Origin: Malurus cyaneus samueli
Taxonomy: Eukaryota; Chordata; Aves; Passeriformes; Maluridae
Direction: 5' to 3'
Assembly (NCBI GenBank): GCA_009741485.1
Contig: CM019230.1
Location: 6,172,377 to 6,236,376 of the forward strand
Length of the DNA stretch: 64,000 bases
Every line of letters starts with the position of its first letter. Position 1 is the first letter of the stretch. The notes beneath the pieces were generated by a model. The model saw only the letters and a program-made list of their open reading frames with translations, made no database searches and had not been told where the DNA came from. Shown here in pieces: positions 41,043 to 54,945 of this stretch. Position numbers and translations under genes: made by a program.

Positions 41043-44000
41043 AACTAGGATTGATAGCCCAGGACACTCTGGTAAATTTGAGTGACTAACAACATGATGT
41101 ACTTTGACAAGCAAGACAACGTTAAAAGAAAAAATGTACATGCCTTGCACTGACAACCAGACAATTTGGTGAGGAGCAAGCCACATACCAATGCTGCCTG
41201 CTACAAAGCAAAAATGAAGGATTAAAATGTAAAGATTGTCCATAAGCCAAAACCCAGCTATGTTTTCATGGGAAATACAATTAGAAACATTATCTGTTGC
41301 ATTTTCAAACACACTAAGAAAAGATACAACTCCATAAACACCTTAAAGAAAACTTGTAAGAATTCAAAGCACTTACTTTCAGTTTTTGCTTCTAAAAGAA
41401 GCAAATTAACTTGAGCTGCAGCTGCTCACTGGTTTTTCCAATGAAAAAGCTATTGCAAACACACGAGCAAATGGTCCACCATGTTTCCAAATATCACAAC
41501 AGGCAGATTCCTGCTGTTAGTGACAGTAATGTAAGTAAGAGGGGGTCAAAAAAGGCTTTCAGCACAATGGCATACATTTACAAGACAGGTAACCTTGAAA
41601 TTCTTTTTTCTCTAAATGCATGGCTTTGTTTAAACTGTTTCATTACAATATTCAGTACACATTAGTTTTACATTGCAGACAAGTTAATAGAGCAATAAAA
41701 ACCTTTACTTTCATCTGGTTTTAAATTTAAAAGCTTGAGAATTCTACAAGCCTATATTCTTATTTAATATTGGTTCCTTAATGTATTATAGCATTGTAAA
41801 TATTACAGACTATGAAACAGTCATAGTCAGCTCTTTGTCAGAAAAATTCCAGGAATAATATTTGACAATAATTATCTACAGGACAAACTTTCCTACATTA
41901 ATTACATCTGATATGACATGTAGAAAAATGTGTTTGAAAAAATGATGCAAAACTGTAGTTATTCTGATATTACTGAACTTTTGTACATCTCTTACTGATG
42001 GTCCTCAAAATCCACAGTTGTTAACTCATGCCTTGAAAGGGAGAACACATTCAGCTAAACACAAAAGCTATAAGCCAAAGGTTGATTTAAGTTTTTATTC
42101 AGGAGTAAGAATATTAAGCAATCAAACTGTTAATACTGACACTGTACACATCTTGATCTTGGAATTAACATCCTTATTTGGGAATTCATACTTCTGAGCA
42201 GGAATTCCTACCCAGCTACAAATCCAGAGGCCACACTCTCAGTTTGTGCTGGCTCCAAGTTTGCAGCAGTTCTGTGAGGGTGCAGGGGCTGCACCCTCCT
42301 ACCTGAGCACCCCCCAAAGTGGGAACAGGCACCTGTTTAATTCCTCACATTGGAGAACTGATGTGCAGTGGAGTTTAGGGAGATGCTGTATTTCCCACCT
42401 GCCTGGTTGGCTCCACAGAAAGTGCAGAGCACTGGGAGTGAAGCAACAGAGGAGACGGGAAGGAAAGGAATAGGCAGGACTGCTGGAGTGGGCACTGCCA
42501 TGAAGGAAACACCCTTGCTCCAGTTTCAAAGGACACAAAAGGCCTGCTCCACAATTCTTGCAACAACCACCCTAAAACACACACATGCAGGAACAGTTTC
42601 ACTTGCTCGAAGATTCAAACACAGCAGATCAGGGGAAGAAAGGGGCAAAAGTTCAAGAAAGAGCACGTGGACCGTCCTGCTCTGGGGCAACAAAACTTCA
42701 GGGCTCACTGACTGCAACAGGGAGGAAGGGAAATGGGGAAGAAGGAGTGAGGGACTTAGCTGAGATCTACATGCATTTGTGTTTTCTGACGACAGGCCTA
42801 TTGGGGCAAGTGTTAAGACCATTATTTTCAAATTGTATACAAGCTGGGACCTTTAACTGAGAAGACGGAGAGTCAGGTCAGCCATACCTTCATGTCAGAC
42901 AACCAGGTTAAGCAAAGCTTCACACTGATCCTGGCAAGAGACACCTGAAAATTTCGGCAGCATAGACAGAAAAAACTCAGACTTCATGCACGGAACAGCT
43001 CTAAAGTTCAGGGACACACACAAGAAATGCTGGTGGGCTCATCCATCAAGTCTCTTTTTGTGCTACACCCTCAACAGTGACAGCTGCTGGTCCTGCTGAC
43101 AAGTTTAATTCTTTACAGGTTACATCACCAACGTACAGAGCAAAAGTCTTCCCTTCCATGCTATTACACATTGCAAAACTGCACATCGAAGAAAGCAGAG
43201 CTTTATGGTGTTTGAAATTACATGCTAATACCAGTGCATAAACCTCCAACCTTTTAGACATAGAACATCAAGTGAGTGCTAACTGCAATGGTCTCTCTGC
43301 AGCAACTGAACAATCAGAATTTGACAGTCAGTAGTCATTATTTTTTTTTCACACCTAAGACGCACAGCACATGGACTTTCCTGCCAGTCCCTGGAGCATA
43401 CTCTGCAATTTGCATTTGAAAGTACAGAAGAAGGAAAAGCCCAGGTCCCACTACCTTGAGACAGCTGCCCCAAATGTCACCAGCACCCAGGTCAGGCCCC
43501 AGCTGCCAAGGCTCATCACTAGCCAATGAAACTCAAGTTGCCATTTCCTCTTAGCACCAAAAACGTTTTATAGTCTCAGTGATCTAAGAATAGCATTATC
43601 ACTTTCTATTTGAACTGCATTTTCCCCAAACTCAAAATACATCTGGAACTCCCCACCCATGCATTTCAATCCCCATCCTAGTGAGAAAAGTTGAAATCTT
43701 ATTTTGAGATAAAAAATGAAAATTACTTTTAAAAGGACTACACAGGATTTTCTAAGCAATTGCTGCAAAGGAACAGGGCCTAGAGATTCTGGGCAGGGTC
43801 TGAGAACCCCTCCACAAACTACTGTCAGTCTGTCAGGCAAAGAAGCCTATTGAAATATATACGTATAAAATACACGTTTCAATTGTACATATATTTTCTA
43901 CTTTGTTAGGATGGGCAACAGCAGTTGCACCTGCACCTTTTGAAAAGCATAATTTAGCTTTGGCCATGAAATTTCCCAGACATATTGATGAAGAACAAAA

Positions 44001-45014
44001 TGATAATAAATGCTTGTGGGATGGAAAGTCTAAGATTTTTATTAAGCAGACTTCACACACAAAGTGGAAAAGAATAACTAGTGATAGTTAGACCAGAAAA
44101 TAGTATTTAAAGTAATCTAAAAAGCCTCATCACTTTTCTACTATGTTATGAAAAATCATCATCCAATCTCCAGGCTATATGAGGCGTTCAGATGCAAGGC
44201 TTACTGCAGCTGCCTTACACCAACAGACACCACAAATTAAAGACTTGCCTCATCAAACCAGAGCTTCAACAACTCAGTTTGCCACAATTTTGCGCAGCAG
44301 TCTTACAGATCTTGTTTACAGAGCCAGCCCTTGTCACACAGGGACTGCAGTCTATGCTCTACTTTGCCAAGAGCCAGGTTCAGGGGAGAAAAGAAGAAAA
44401 GCTTTGTTTGCCACAGGAAGGGTTCACTGTTCTCCCTTGGATTACCCTCCCCTTACAACAGAGGAGATATGACTCATATCAAGTGTCAAAGTCAACGGAT
44501 TCTCAACATCTTTATTTTTCCTTCCACCCTTGACAGCTCCTCACTGAAATTATTACTGGGGGGGTGTCACAGCAACAGCTCTGACCTCACCATCTATTCC
44601 CCCTTCCTCCTCCACTACCCCAAATGGAACAGGCTTGCTATCACTGAGCCAGCTCATGCAATTCTTTATTCTTTGCAATTTCCTACCTCTCATTTGAAAA
44701 ACAAATACTTCACTGTTATCTAAAAATATATTAAAGCACTGCCAGCAACTCAGCACTTAAAGCAAAACAACCATCACCACCCAGTGTGAATGCACAATAG
44801 AAGTAACATTTTGGTAAGGCAAATTTTTAAGGAGTTCTTGAGAAATGCAAGAAAAATAACTCAAGTTACAAAAAGAAAGGGCTGCTTTGCCATCACGAGA
44901 CTCAACCAAATGCACAGCCCCAGGGCAGGAATGGAGACTGCCATCCATGTCAGCTTGGGGTGGCTGGATGGGAGTGAACCCAGCACAACTACTTTATATC
45001 AAATGAAAGACAAC

Positions 45015-45165
45015 CTTAGCCTAAAAAAAACCAAACAACAACAAAAATATATATATAAACCCACAACACAAGTCTAGAAAACCAAACAAACAATAAAAAG
45101 CCACTAAACAAAAAACCCCAAAACACAAAACTGCAACAAAAACAAACCCACCAAACCCATGTCCA
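45015..45165. repeat. A/C-rich low-complexity tract
   Basis: This is an almost G- and T-free stretch of AAAC/AACC words with a short (AT)n run near 45045-45056. In the GRB2 transcript it would be U/G-rich. Confidence 0.75.
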
Positions 45166-46644
45166 GTTCATAGTGCAACTCAACAAATGTCTGTGCTACC
45201 ACAATCTGAGTGACACTCAATACAGAGTGCTCTGTCTGTAAAGCTCAGCCATGTCCCCAAGAGGAGTTTGTGACAGAACTTAGTTCAGCTTCTCCCTGTA
45301 TTTTCTTCCCTTCAGCCATTCATTCTCACCTCTTACTCTCCACCCCCATGCTGTGCTGGCCCAAGTGTTTGAGGAGTCAGTCAAGACAGGACAGGGTGAA
45401 AGAAAAAAAAAAACAAACATAGTTTTTAATGGCTCATTTTTTTCCAATATGCTCAGTCCTAGTGGAGCTTGGTCACTTGGGTGAATTCTACATCCACAGA
45501 GCACAGGAACTACAACTGGATGAGAAGCTCAAGTGGTCCCTGCACTGCACAAAACAATGAAACCTGATTAGAGTCAGGTGCCCCAGGCAGTTGGAGTGAT
45601 ATTCCTGCATTGCAGATGCTCTCAAAACCAGGTGTAACAATATACACCACTGTACAGAAAAGTACCATTTAGATGACCTATAAAAATGACAGACCAAACA
45701 CTGGAGATGAAGGAACTTACTTCCTCCTAGCCCAGCTTCAAAGCTCTAACTCATCTTTTCCCCTTTCTATCAAATTTTCTTCCTTTTTCTCCAAGTGTAG
45801 CTTCGGAATGGGAACTGGTAAATATGCTCCATGTTCAAAGATGATCTATAGAACAGTCAGAGCAATATTCAAGCAATATTCCTTACAGTAGCTAATCTAG
45901 AACTCCATCACTGTAGCACAATAAAATCTCAATTGCCCTATGATTTGTTCAAACAGGAGTTACAATAAAATACCAATCTCTTAGAGACAGAGAACCACAT
46001 TTGCTGTTTAACTCCCACCATCAGCAGCTGTCCTTTTGCTTTCTTTTAATTTCCAAGCCTGAAGAACTGATACCACTTCTTTCATAATTGATGCCCAAAA
46101 CTCTGCAGAAAGGAAAGTGCTTCCTCCCCAAGTTTCAGACAAAGAGCTCTTGTAACCTTCAAAGTCCACCTGACAATGTTTGTTCAGTAAAACATGTTAG
46201 TCCAATGCAGAAAAGGTCTCCCCTGTCACAGGCTACAGAGTTAACCCTTTACAATCAGTTAAATGACTTGCCAGTAACAAGAGGGAAGCTGTAAATAAGG
46301 AAGAACCAGGGAATTTTGTGCTCCAAGTCAGTTGTCCCTTCTGTATTTAAACTGGCTAGATACATATTTTCCAGCATCTTGAATAAACTTCTGTGTTCTT
46401 GTAAGAAGATGAGGAGACGTTCCACGAAGTTTTATATTTTTGTGTGTCAAACACTGAGACAAAACTCTGGAAAATCCTATTTTGTTTCAGAAATGCACAT
46501 AAATTAAAAAATTCCAATCTATCATCAACTAAGAATTTCTCAAAGTATTCAGCTATAACAACCACTACTAATTTGTTGTCATATGTGAATTGCATCCTTT
46601 GTAACTCAAGAGTTGATTTACTCATCATTTTAGACAGTCTATTG

Positions 46645-46715
46645 AGACAAAAAAACCCAAACAAAAAACCCCAACCAAAGAACTTCCACACACAACAAAC
46701 CACCACCACTAAAGT
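46645..46715. repeat. A/C-rich low-complexity tract
   Basis: AAACCC/AACCCC-type words in the same strand orientation as the tract at 45015. Confidence 0.6.
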
Positions 46716-47635
46716 GTATGACTCCAAGTAGGAAAATCTTTGAGTGCTTGACTATTTCAGGCCAAAATAAACATTTAATCTGAAGTCTGCAGAACACACT
46801 TCAGCCACCTTTTATACTACATTTTTTGTAGCTGTTGAAGAAAGGGTTAAAGCCAGGACATTTTTAAATCTAGAGATTAAGTGTAATGAGATCAGAATAA
46901 TAAGATTACCATAATCTGCCTCACACACATAGCTAGGATCAGCCCTAATCTCTTCATTTTGAGACAGATGGAAAAAGCATGAAATCAGAGATAACAGGAG
47001 GCCAATTTCCTAGAATCGGCAGCTTTGCAAGGTTCACCATAGCTGTAAGTCAATATTTTGCTAGATTTGTATCTATTTAACCAATTCTAATATAACATAT
47101 TGGAAGGGACAATCAGACATCTCTAAATCCATACTACATAAATAGTAAAGTAATACATCAGTGTAATTTTAATATATTGCAGAATATTAAAGACTAATTT
47201 ACTGAGATAGCAGCCAGTACCATTCCCAGATGCTTCAACTGGGAATGCAGTGAGTAAAGAGCCAACCATCTGAAAAACAAAGATCTCAAAACTGCGCATG
47301 ACCAGAGGCTGCTCATTGATTTTTCCTATACGGTGGATAAACACAAAGTAGCAATTTGCATCCGTGACGGGTTTGACAGAAAGCAGTCATGGGAAGGGAC
47401 AGTTTGAACCTCGATTTAAGACAGAATATTAAAGAGATGCAGCGTGGAACCATCGCTTAACTCTTCTTTTTGCAGGATAAGAATATTGGCAGGGGGAGAG
47501 GAGAGGTATGAAATAGCCTCAAATATACAAGAGTGGTTATGGTGGCTACTGTCCTGCTACCTTGGTGGAAGCTGGCCAAGAATCAATAATAGGGAAGCTC
47601 AAGGAAAAAAGTAAAAAACCAAAACAAAAACAAAA

Positions 47636-47671
47636 ACCACCACAACAACAACAACAACAACAACAACAAAG
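47636..47671 (+). repeat. (CAA)n microsatellite
   Basis: About nine uninterrupted ACA/CAA units follow an A-rich lead-in and a CCACCACAAC start. It is a likely length-polymorphic site. Confidence 0.9.
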
Positions 47672-49308
47672 AAGAAAAAAAGAAAGCATGCTGAATTTTA
47701 GCACTAAATAGGATCAGGATGATGCCTTAGGACTAAGTAACATTGTTAAGAGAAACAGAGGTAAGCAAGAAACCATCCGAGGAATTAAAAACAGACTGGT
47801 GGCTGTAAGATAAACGGAAAATTGTTTTTCAAGCAGCTAACAGCTCCTTACTATTTCCCATGAAAAAAAAACAGCCCTATGCTGCAGGCCAGTAAAAGCC
47901 CCAGTCTCTTTAAATCAGGTCCTGCAACATGACACCTTTGAGGTTCGATGTGAAGTTTAGCAGCACTTTAAGACAGTTATGCAAAGACCCGACAAAGGAA
48001 GGGAAAAAAAAAAAAGTGCCACAAGATCCAGTCTCTTACTGAGCAGGTTCACCTGTCACTTCAGACTAATTACTTCATAACTCAGAGCACAGCTCCCATG
48101 TATCTGCTCTTGGCCAATGGTTTTACAACATGTCTTAATTCAACCCACAAAAAGCCTGTTCTCACTCTCACAGCCCTCGTGATTTTGCATTGTATTATAT
48201 AGACACAGCCTCAATTAGGAATTTGATCAGTCTCCACACAAAGCGAGCTCTATTGCCTCAGCCCTGTTTGTACATATGCAGAACTTGCTGCCCCACCTCT
48301 TATCTGCGCATTTAAAATGTTAAATTTAACTCTCCCTTGTGGGGAAGACATGCAGATCTGCCAAAATCACTTATCACCCATTTCTTTTTGGGATGGTTCC
48401 CTGGGGAAGGCCAGAAGAGGAGACCTGAGCCCATCAGTTCTGCAGGGCTGCTCCAACAATCCCATCCCCACAAAAGGAACAGCAGCACCAATACTGTAAC
48501 TTTACCCTTCTGGCAGAGATGAATTTTTGCTATCAGGACTTTAATCCAACTGCATGTAAGCAAACCCTGTTTTAAAACAAGACTTCCATAACCAAATTAG
48601 AAATTCAGTTATAAAGCAGCATTGACTAAAATAAAGAGAAATTAATGAAGCTTATCTTTCCCTGGACAAATCAAGTTTTGGTGCCCAGAGCCAGCAACAT
48701 TTTGGCTCAGTGTGACAAAAGAGCTCAGTTTTCTACAACACAAAAAAAGTGGGTTTAAGGCATTTAAACCACTAATTTACCACTGAGGAACTGCAATGAT
48801 ATTTATCAGAGATTTGTCAGCTGCAGAGTGATGGTTTTAATCAGTGCATATTTGATTAAGTTTATTTAATGTTTTTACTGATTTATGTCTAGCAACATTT
48901 TGAACTGAAGAGGAAATGGACAGCTACTTAGACTGATCTTCAGAATGAGATGAAGATCACTCTGAAGAGTGATTTAAGAAAAAAGGGAACTCTCCTCATT
49001 TTCCTGTAAGTGCGAAGCTGTTCCCACTTCCTTGCTGCTAGTGGGACAGGCACACACAAGAGGAAGACACTTCAAATGGTTTCTGATCCGAATGCTGAAC
49101 ATCATCTGACTCATTCCTGTCCTATTTGCATAATGCAAAGCACCCCGAGAGCCTGAAAACCCCTCTGAGTGTGAAAGAACAGATCAGACCACACTGGGGG
49201 CAGTTTGCACCACTGGAACACTAAACCCACTCACAGACTTTCACAGGATGTCTCCAATCTCACCAAACAGAACAAAGCGAGGAGAAATGAGATGAAGATT
49301 ACTGTACA

Positions 49309-49343
49309 TTACATGAGCAACAGTGATTTCTCTGCTCATGTAA
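49309..49343. repeat. Short inverted repeat (11-bp arms, 13-nt loop)
   Basis: TTACATGAGCA at 49309-49319 and TGCTCATGTAA at 49333-49343 are perfect reverse complements. The hairpin is too short for a typical microRNA precursor. Confidence 0.7.
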
Positions 49344-51259
49344 CACTGAATGGGGAGAAAGGAAAATAAAGAGGCTGTTTAATAGAACAAGGTTTTTAGG
49401 CGACTTGCTTTTAAAGGCCTGAGAGGGCAGGTTGCTGTTTCCTTGCACTCATGTTTCAATGGACAGGTGCAGTTCATCAGTCACACTTCAAAAGAGTCCA
49501 AACAAAAAAAAACCCACCTGGTTGGTTTAAAAACAACAAGAAGAAAAACCCAACCAGGATTATGCTGGTGTTGCACCAATAACTTGAAGTTCAAAGCCAG
49601 TTCAAACAGTCCGTTCTTACAGGCTGTTCAAGCCACCACTGGAGGTTGTTAAAAGATCTAACTCTGGTCATTTCCAGCTGGCCAGGTTCTCCTAAGAGAA
49701 AAAGATTTCAAGTAGCAAATGCACTGGAAGACCTTTGTTCAGAAAAGACATGAAGTACACTCCAAACTCAATTTTCTGAGCCTGCAAAAAGCAAACCTTA
49801 ATTTAAAAAAAAAAACCAGTCAACAGGGCAAATACATTAATAAAAAAATACATGCATTTTTACAAAACATACAGAAAAACAAGGATTTTAGAGGATTTTG
49901 CAGCTAAATAACCTTTCTGAAAATATATTGAATCACAACTTTGCTTTGAGGGTTGTTCTGATAAATTATTCTATCAGTTTTAAAAGCCAATAAAACCAAA
50001 CTGTACCAAGTAGTTATTCTCAGTGATCTTTCCAAATCTACAGCTTCCTAAACCCCTTGTTTCAGTTATAAATCCATAATTTCTTTTCTAGTTTTCCTTA
50101 GATCTTTGACCATGAGGCATACAACTTGTATGTCAGTATTCTCAACATTGTATCTTAAGTAATTTTATTGGGAAGACTTGGGCAATCCACTTATCCACGT
50201 TTTATGTAAGTGCCAATATTCCAGCCTCTCCAGCACAAAGCTTCCTCAGTGCTTTCCCAGTGACTCGTGCCTTCAGCATATGCAAACCTCAGAAGGGCAA
50301 ACACACCAAATTCTCTAAAAACAAAGTAGGGCTGGTGTACCAACGTCTCATGTTGATCTTCAGTCCATGATAACTTTCAGAAGAAATGTGTGATTGTTTT
50401 CAGGCTGCTACAGGATAATGAACTATTATATCCCAGAAATCTTCTAATGACATTTAAGTTCAGCCTATTTTTGGGTCACAACAGGCCTGAGTCAAAAAAT
50501 GGTGATTCATTCCAACATTAATCCATTTTTCTTTTTTCTCAAAACTCATCATTAACTGAAGGTTCAATTAGTGGAGAACCAATAGGATACAGAATGAAAC
50601 ACACACAATTCTGTACTCATAAGGTTGCAATAACAATTTCTGGAATCACAGTGGCCCCAATTTAACCATAAAAAGCTCAACAATTTCTGGCCAAACAGGA
50701 AAGTTTAGCCTTTTTTTCCAAGAGAAAAGAAAAACACCCTCCCACCAGAGCCTGTAAAAATACACACTCCTCAGGAGACTGAAAAAAGAACACGCTTTGA
50801 TAAGCGCTGATGGAGAGAGGAGCCAGAGAGAAGGACATCTGAACCACAGACATGGAATCAAATGGCAAAGGATAAGGATCGTTCCTTTAAAACAACAAAA
50901 GCTATCACAACTAAATGGCCTTTGTCTAAGCTCAGAAAGAAGCCAGAAATCATTATGAATGGCACAAAGTGGAAAGACACCAATAATCTCCTCTTTTGAA
51001 AGGAGGAGGAATGATGGCACAGTACAGCAAGGACCACCAGTGTGCCAGAGCTGCTGATGGTCTGTGACATCCCCTCATGCCAAAACACTGCTCCTACTCT
51101 GACTTCAATTAGGAAAGTACAAGGTCCAAGAAGTCCAAAGCAAATTTAACTTCCATTCTACCTCACAAAAACTCCAAAATCACAGCTGTGGGGGCTTACT
51201 GAAAGTAAGCTGCTGAATTACACACTGGAAGGGAGGGGAGAAGAGAAAATGAGAAGAAT

Positions 51260-51284
51260 AAAAAAAAAAAAAAGGGGGGGGGGG
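51260..51284 (+). repeat. A14-G11 homopolymer junction
   Basis: Fourteen A residues (51260-51273) run directly into eleven G residues (51274-51284). Confidence 0.95.
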
Positions 51285-54200
51285 CAACATCTGCACATCA
51301 AAGTGATGCTTAAAAAATCCCCTTGTGCAATGAAGTTCCTCTTTCACTTCAGAAGTAATAAAATAGCATTTGTTCATGTCCAATTCTCTCTGTAAAAGGA
51401 AAATAAAGCATTTAAATGGAATTTACTCACACAAAGTTAGGAGTAGAATTTGGTATCATTAACAGACTGAGCCTACACTAGTCTCTGCCGCTCACTGTCA
51501 CATGGGTTGGGATGAGAAATACTTGTTCAGAGTTACACAGGGTCAGGAAGAAAACCAGTATCCTAATACATGAATCATTTTTTAAATTTAAAAAGAGACA
51601 CTACTTGCAATATCTCAGAGGAACAGAAAGTATGAAAGTGATAAATGCTGCCTTTTTGTTTTTAATATAACATACTATTAGAAACACCAGCTATATCTAC
51701 AATAAAAGTCTATTGCTGCTCTCTTGGCTTGTGGGCAAAAAGGAAAAAAATCAAAGTCTCCTTATATGAATAATGCAGAAATGCAGATATTAAATGCCAA
51801 AAGCAGTAACTTGCTCCAGAATCTTAAAGTTAAGACAGCTGAGGCACAAAATTCTTTACAGAAAAGATCAGAGATAACTAAAACCATCTCCTAATTAGTG
51901 TCTCAAATTAGATGAATTGTTCCAGGTCAAGAACAAATTAAAACAAGAATAGAACTCGTTATGGCTCCATTGCAGTAACCTGGAAGGGATATCACAATGC
52001 AGGTCACTGACACCCGAGGGTGTATTATTTGACCACAGACTAATTTTAAGCTTCCAAGTACATTATAGCAGCACAGTATCTCCATTGTAAGTCTCAATAA
52101 AAGCTAAGGCATTAAAACTCTCCCTTACTGGGAGACTCCAATCAGGAGATCAATGTCTTGACCACAGAAAACTCCCCCCAGAGCCCTGACAAAGGGTCAG
52201 TCGTTCCTACACAACAAAATGGGATTTTCAGACCATACATTAGTGTGGATGCATCCAAAAACATTCCCAAAAGTGGAATTCTGGGAAGAACTCAGAGTGT
52301 GGAAGGCATCTCAGGGATGTACTCACCAACCAGGATCAGGCCTTATCTAAAGATTTTACAAGACATATAATGAGATGACAGATGCTGGTTGGTCCCAGCT
52401 GGTTTGAAGCAATATAGCCAGTCCACAGCCATAAAACCTCCCTGGAAGTACAGGGAATATCCAATTAAATTGACTCAGGCAGCTGTTTGGAGGCTTGGCT
52501 CTTCTGGCAAAGCTATAAAAGCAAAAAGCAGTCTTCACCTCAGACTACCACTTAATCAGTAGAAGCAAATAAAAATATAACTCCATATAGAGGATAGATG
52601 AATCACTCATTGAGATAAACTGGAATAGTCATAAAGCTTTTCTAGGACTTAATCGGGCTGCTACATTAAAAAACCCAACAGCTCAGGCCTTTGGCTACTC
52701 ATTCCCACAAACGTGCTCATTAACAACACAAGAACTCCACCCTTGGCAGTTAAAAAGGAAACCAAAGGGTCAGCGTCTACAACAGAGGGAGGCTGTGCCA
52801 CAGGATCCCCAGACTGGCTGCAGGTTCAGGGGCAATCCAAGGAAGTGACAGAATAATGGCAAAGTTCATCAAGAGAATGATTAAATGTACTCAAACCTTC
52901 AAATTAATCAGCTGCACTGACAACTTTCAATACTAAAAGGCCAAGTGATATATGTCAGATTAAATACAGTACACAAAATAGCATGTGTGAGGAAAAACAC
53001 AACCAAAAACTCCAAGAACTGTAACTGTATGAAGCTAAGGGTTTTAAACTGTTACTCCTCAGCAATTATAACACAATCAAGGGGGCAGCAATCTGAAAAT
53101 AAATTAGAAATATTACCTGTTTCCCTTAACAATGAAACAGAACAAATATTTTGACACTAAATTTGTGCCAGACGCTCCATTCTCTGAGTACTTATATTTA
53201 GTATTTTTTAGATGGGTTAAAATCAACTAAAAGTTGCAAAAAGAACACAGATAAAACAAAGTACAGAATGGCTTTCAGACTGTAAGAGATCAGACTCACA
53301 ACCTCCTCAGAAGACAAGACATTTGCAAATCAATTCTCCCCATGAGAAGTACAGGAAAGATCTTTTCCTATTGTCTCTCGAAGGGGAGAGGGAAGGAAAA
53401 GAGAAAATCAGTAGAACTCCCAGGCAGCATGTTTCAAATGAAGAATAACTTCATTCCACACAGTACACGTTCACATAATGAGAATTTCATGCTGTAATGT
53501 ACAGATGGACTCAAAATGGATTTAGAAAGATGCAGAGAAGGTGTGGCCATCAATACCCAGGCACAGCCTCCTCCTGAGTGAGTCACTCCAGCCTGACTGA
53601 AGGAACACCTTACACAAGGAGGAAGATGACCTTAGTCCAGGGATAAACATCTGACCCGTCCAGCCAGCATTGGAGGGGTCCATCCACCCCAGTCTAAAAT
53701 GGCAAATATTCAGAGAACAGCAAAGAACAGAGGAACAGAGTTTTCTACTACTTTTAATTGTGAAAATTGTATCATTCACTAAATATGGGAACAAGTCCCA
53801 GAATTATATGGGACAATATTATAACATTGTGATGGGTAGAATTTACTTTCGTAGGAGGAAGCTTAAAGTATAATCCATTATAAAGGTACAATAAACTGAA
53901 TATTATCTATGACAACCAACAGTGAGTGGGAGAAAGGTGACTAATACAGGTAGCTGGCAGCACAGTACAAGGGCCACGTGAAAGATCAGCTCAAATCTGT
54001 CTGTGGGGGCTGATAAACCTTGGCAAATTCAAGCACATCCTAGGAGTGCTACTTGATCCCTGTCATTAGGACAGGAGTTAGTTTTCACCCATTTGGATGA
54101 CATCCTGTCTCTCCCCAGTAAGTAAACTGGGACTTTTGGGAACCATGAGTGAGAGAAAACAAGTACTTTTAAAAGATTTTGATTAGGTATGGCCAGACTT

Positions 54201-54879
54201 CTCAGGGTGGACTGCAGTCATGACCAAGAATAGCTAAATCCAGTCAGAGTCAAAGCAAACTTAGAAGACTGTGTAACAGTATTTTCTTTGTGAGGGCTTG
54301 AAACTAGGGAGCCCCAAAGGTTCAGAAAAATACCCTTGGGGGTGGTTCAGCCATTTCCACAGAATTTCAACCTGCAGCACACCTGAGTCACTCATGGATC
54401 ATTTTCAGTAACTGACCAGCCTGCAGAGCAGCTCTTTTATAAAAAAAAATGCTCTAGGTTTACTTCAGTTACTTCAGCCTTTCTGGAGAGTTAAAAATGT
54501 TTTCTTCTCAACAAACAAGCTTTAGGGGGAATTTATTACTCATCATGAAAATAGCATCAACAGTGCCCCTAATCTTACTGCGACATCGTGCAGGTGTTTG
54601 TAATCCAAACAGAGGCAGGTGGACTGAAACACAAACTTTTCAAAGGAAAGAAAGCTCAGCAAAGTTTATAGAAATGTTGGAAGCCTCTCTTTACTTAAAC
54701 CCTTCCTTTTTTACGTTGCCTAAAGAGAGCAAAGGTAACAGCTTGCAAGATTTCCAGACACAACAAGCTGTAATGGGAAGAGTAGAAACCAGGAAACACG
54801 GGTCAACTGTAATCACTTTGGTTATCTTTATTTTTTGTGACTCTGCAGAGAAAGTTGCAAGTTTCAATCTCTATTCTTC

Positions 54880-54945
54880 TAGGTAGGAAGGCTGGACTTG
54901 GTTACCTCAGAGGTCTTTTCCAACCTAAGAGATTCTATGATTTTA
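54880..54945 (+). mobile_element. CR1 3' end fragment in the GRB2 intron
   Basis: GGCTGGACTTGGTTACCTCAGAGGTCTTTTCCAACCTAAGAGATTCTATGATTTTA matches the sense CR1 3' end. Confidence 0.8.

Noticed and set aside
49640..49690. Possible CR1 internal fragment (CCACTGGAGGTTGTTAAAAG)
   Set aside because: Resemblance to the CR1 block with CTGGAGGTGTTCAAG is too weak and too short to call.
54497..54886. 129-codon plus-strand open frame in the GRB2 intron
   Set aside because: No homology recognised, low-complexity flanks, and it runs into a CR1 3' end.
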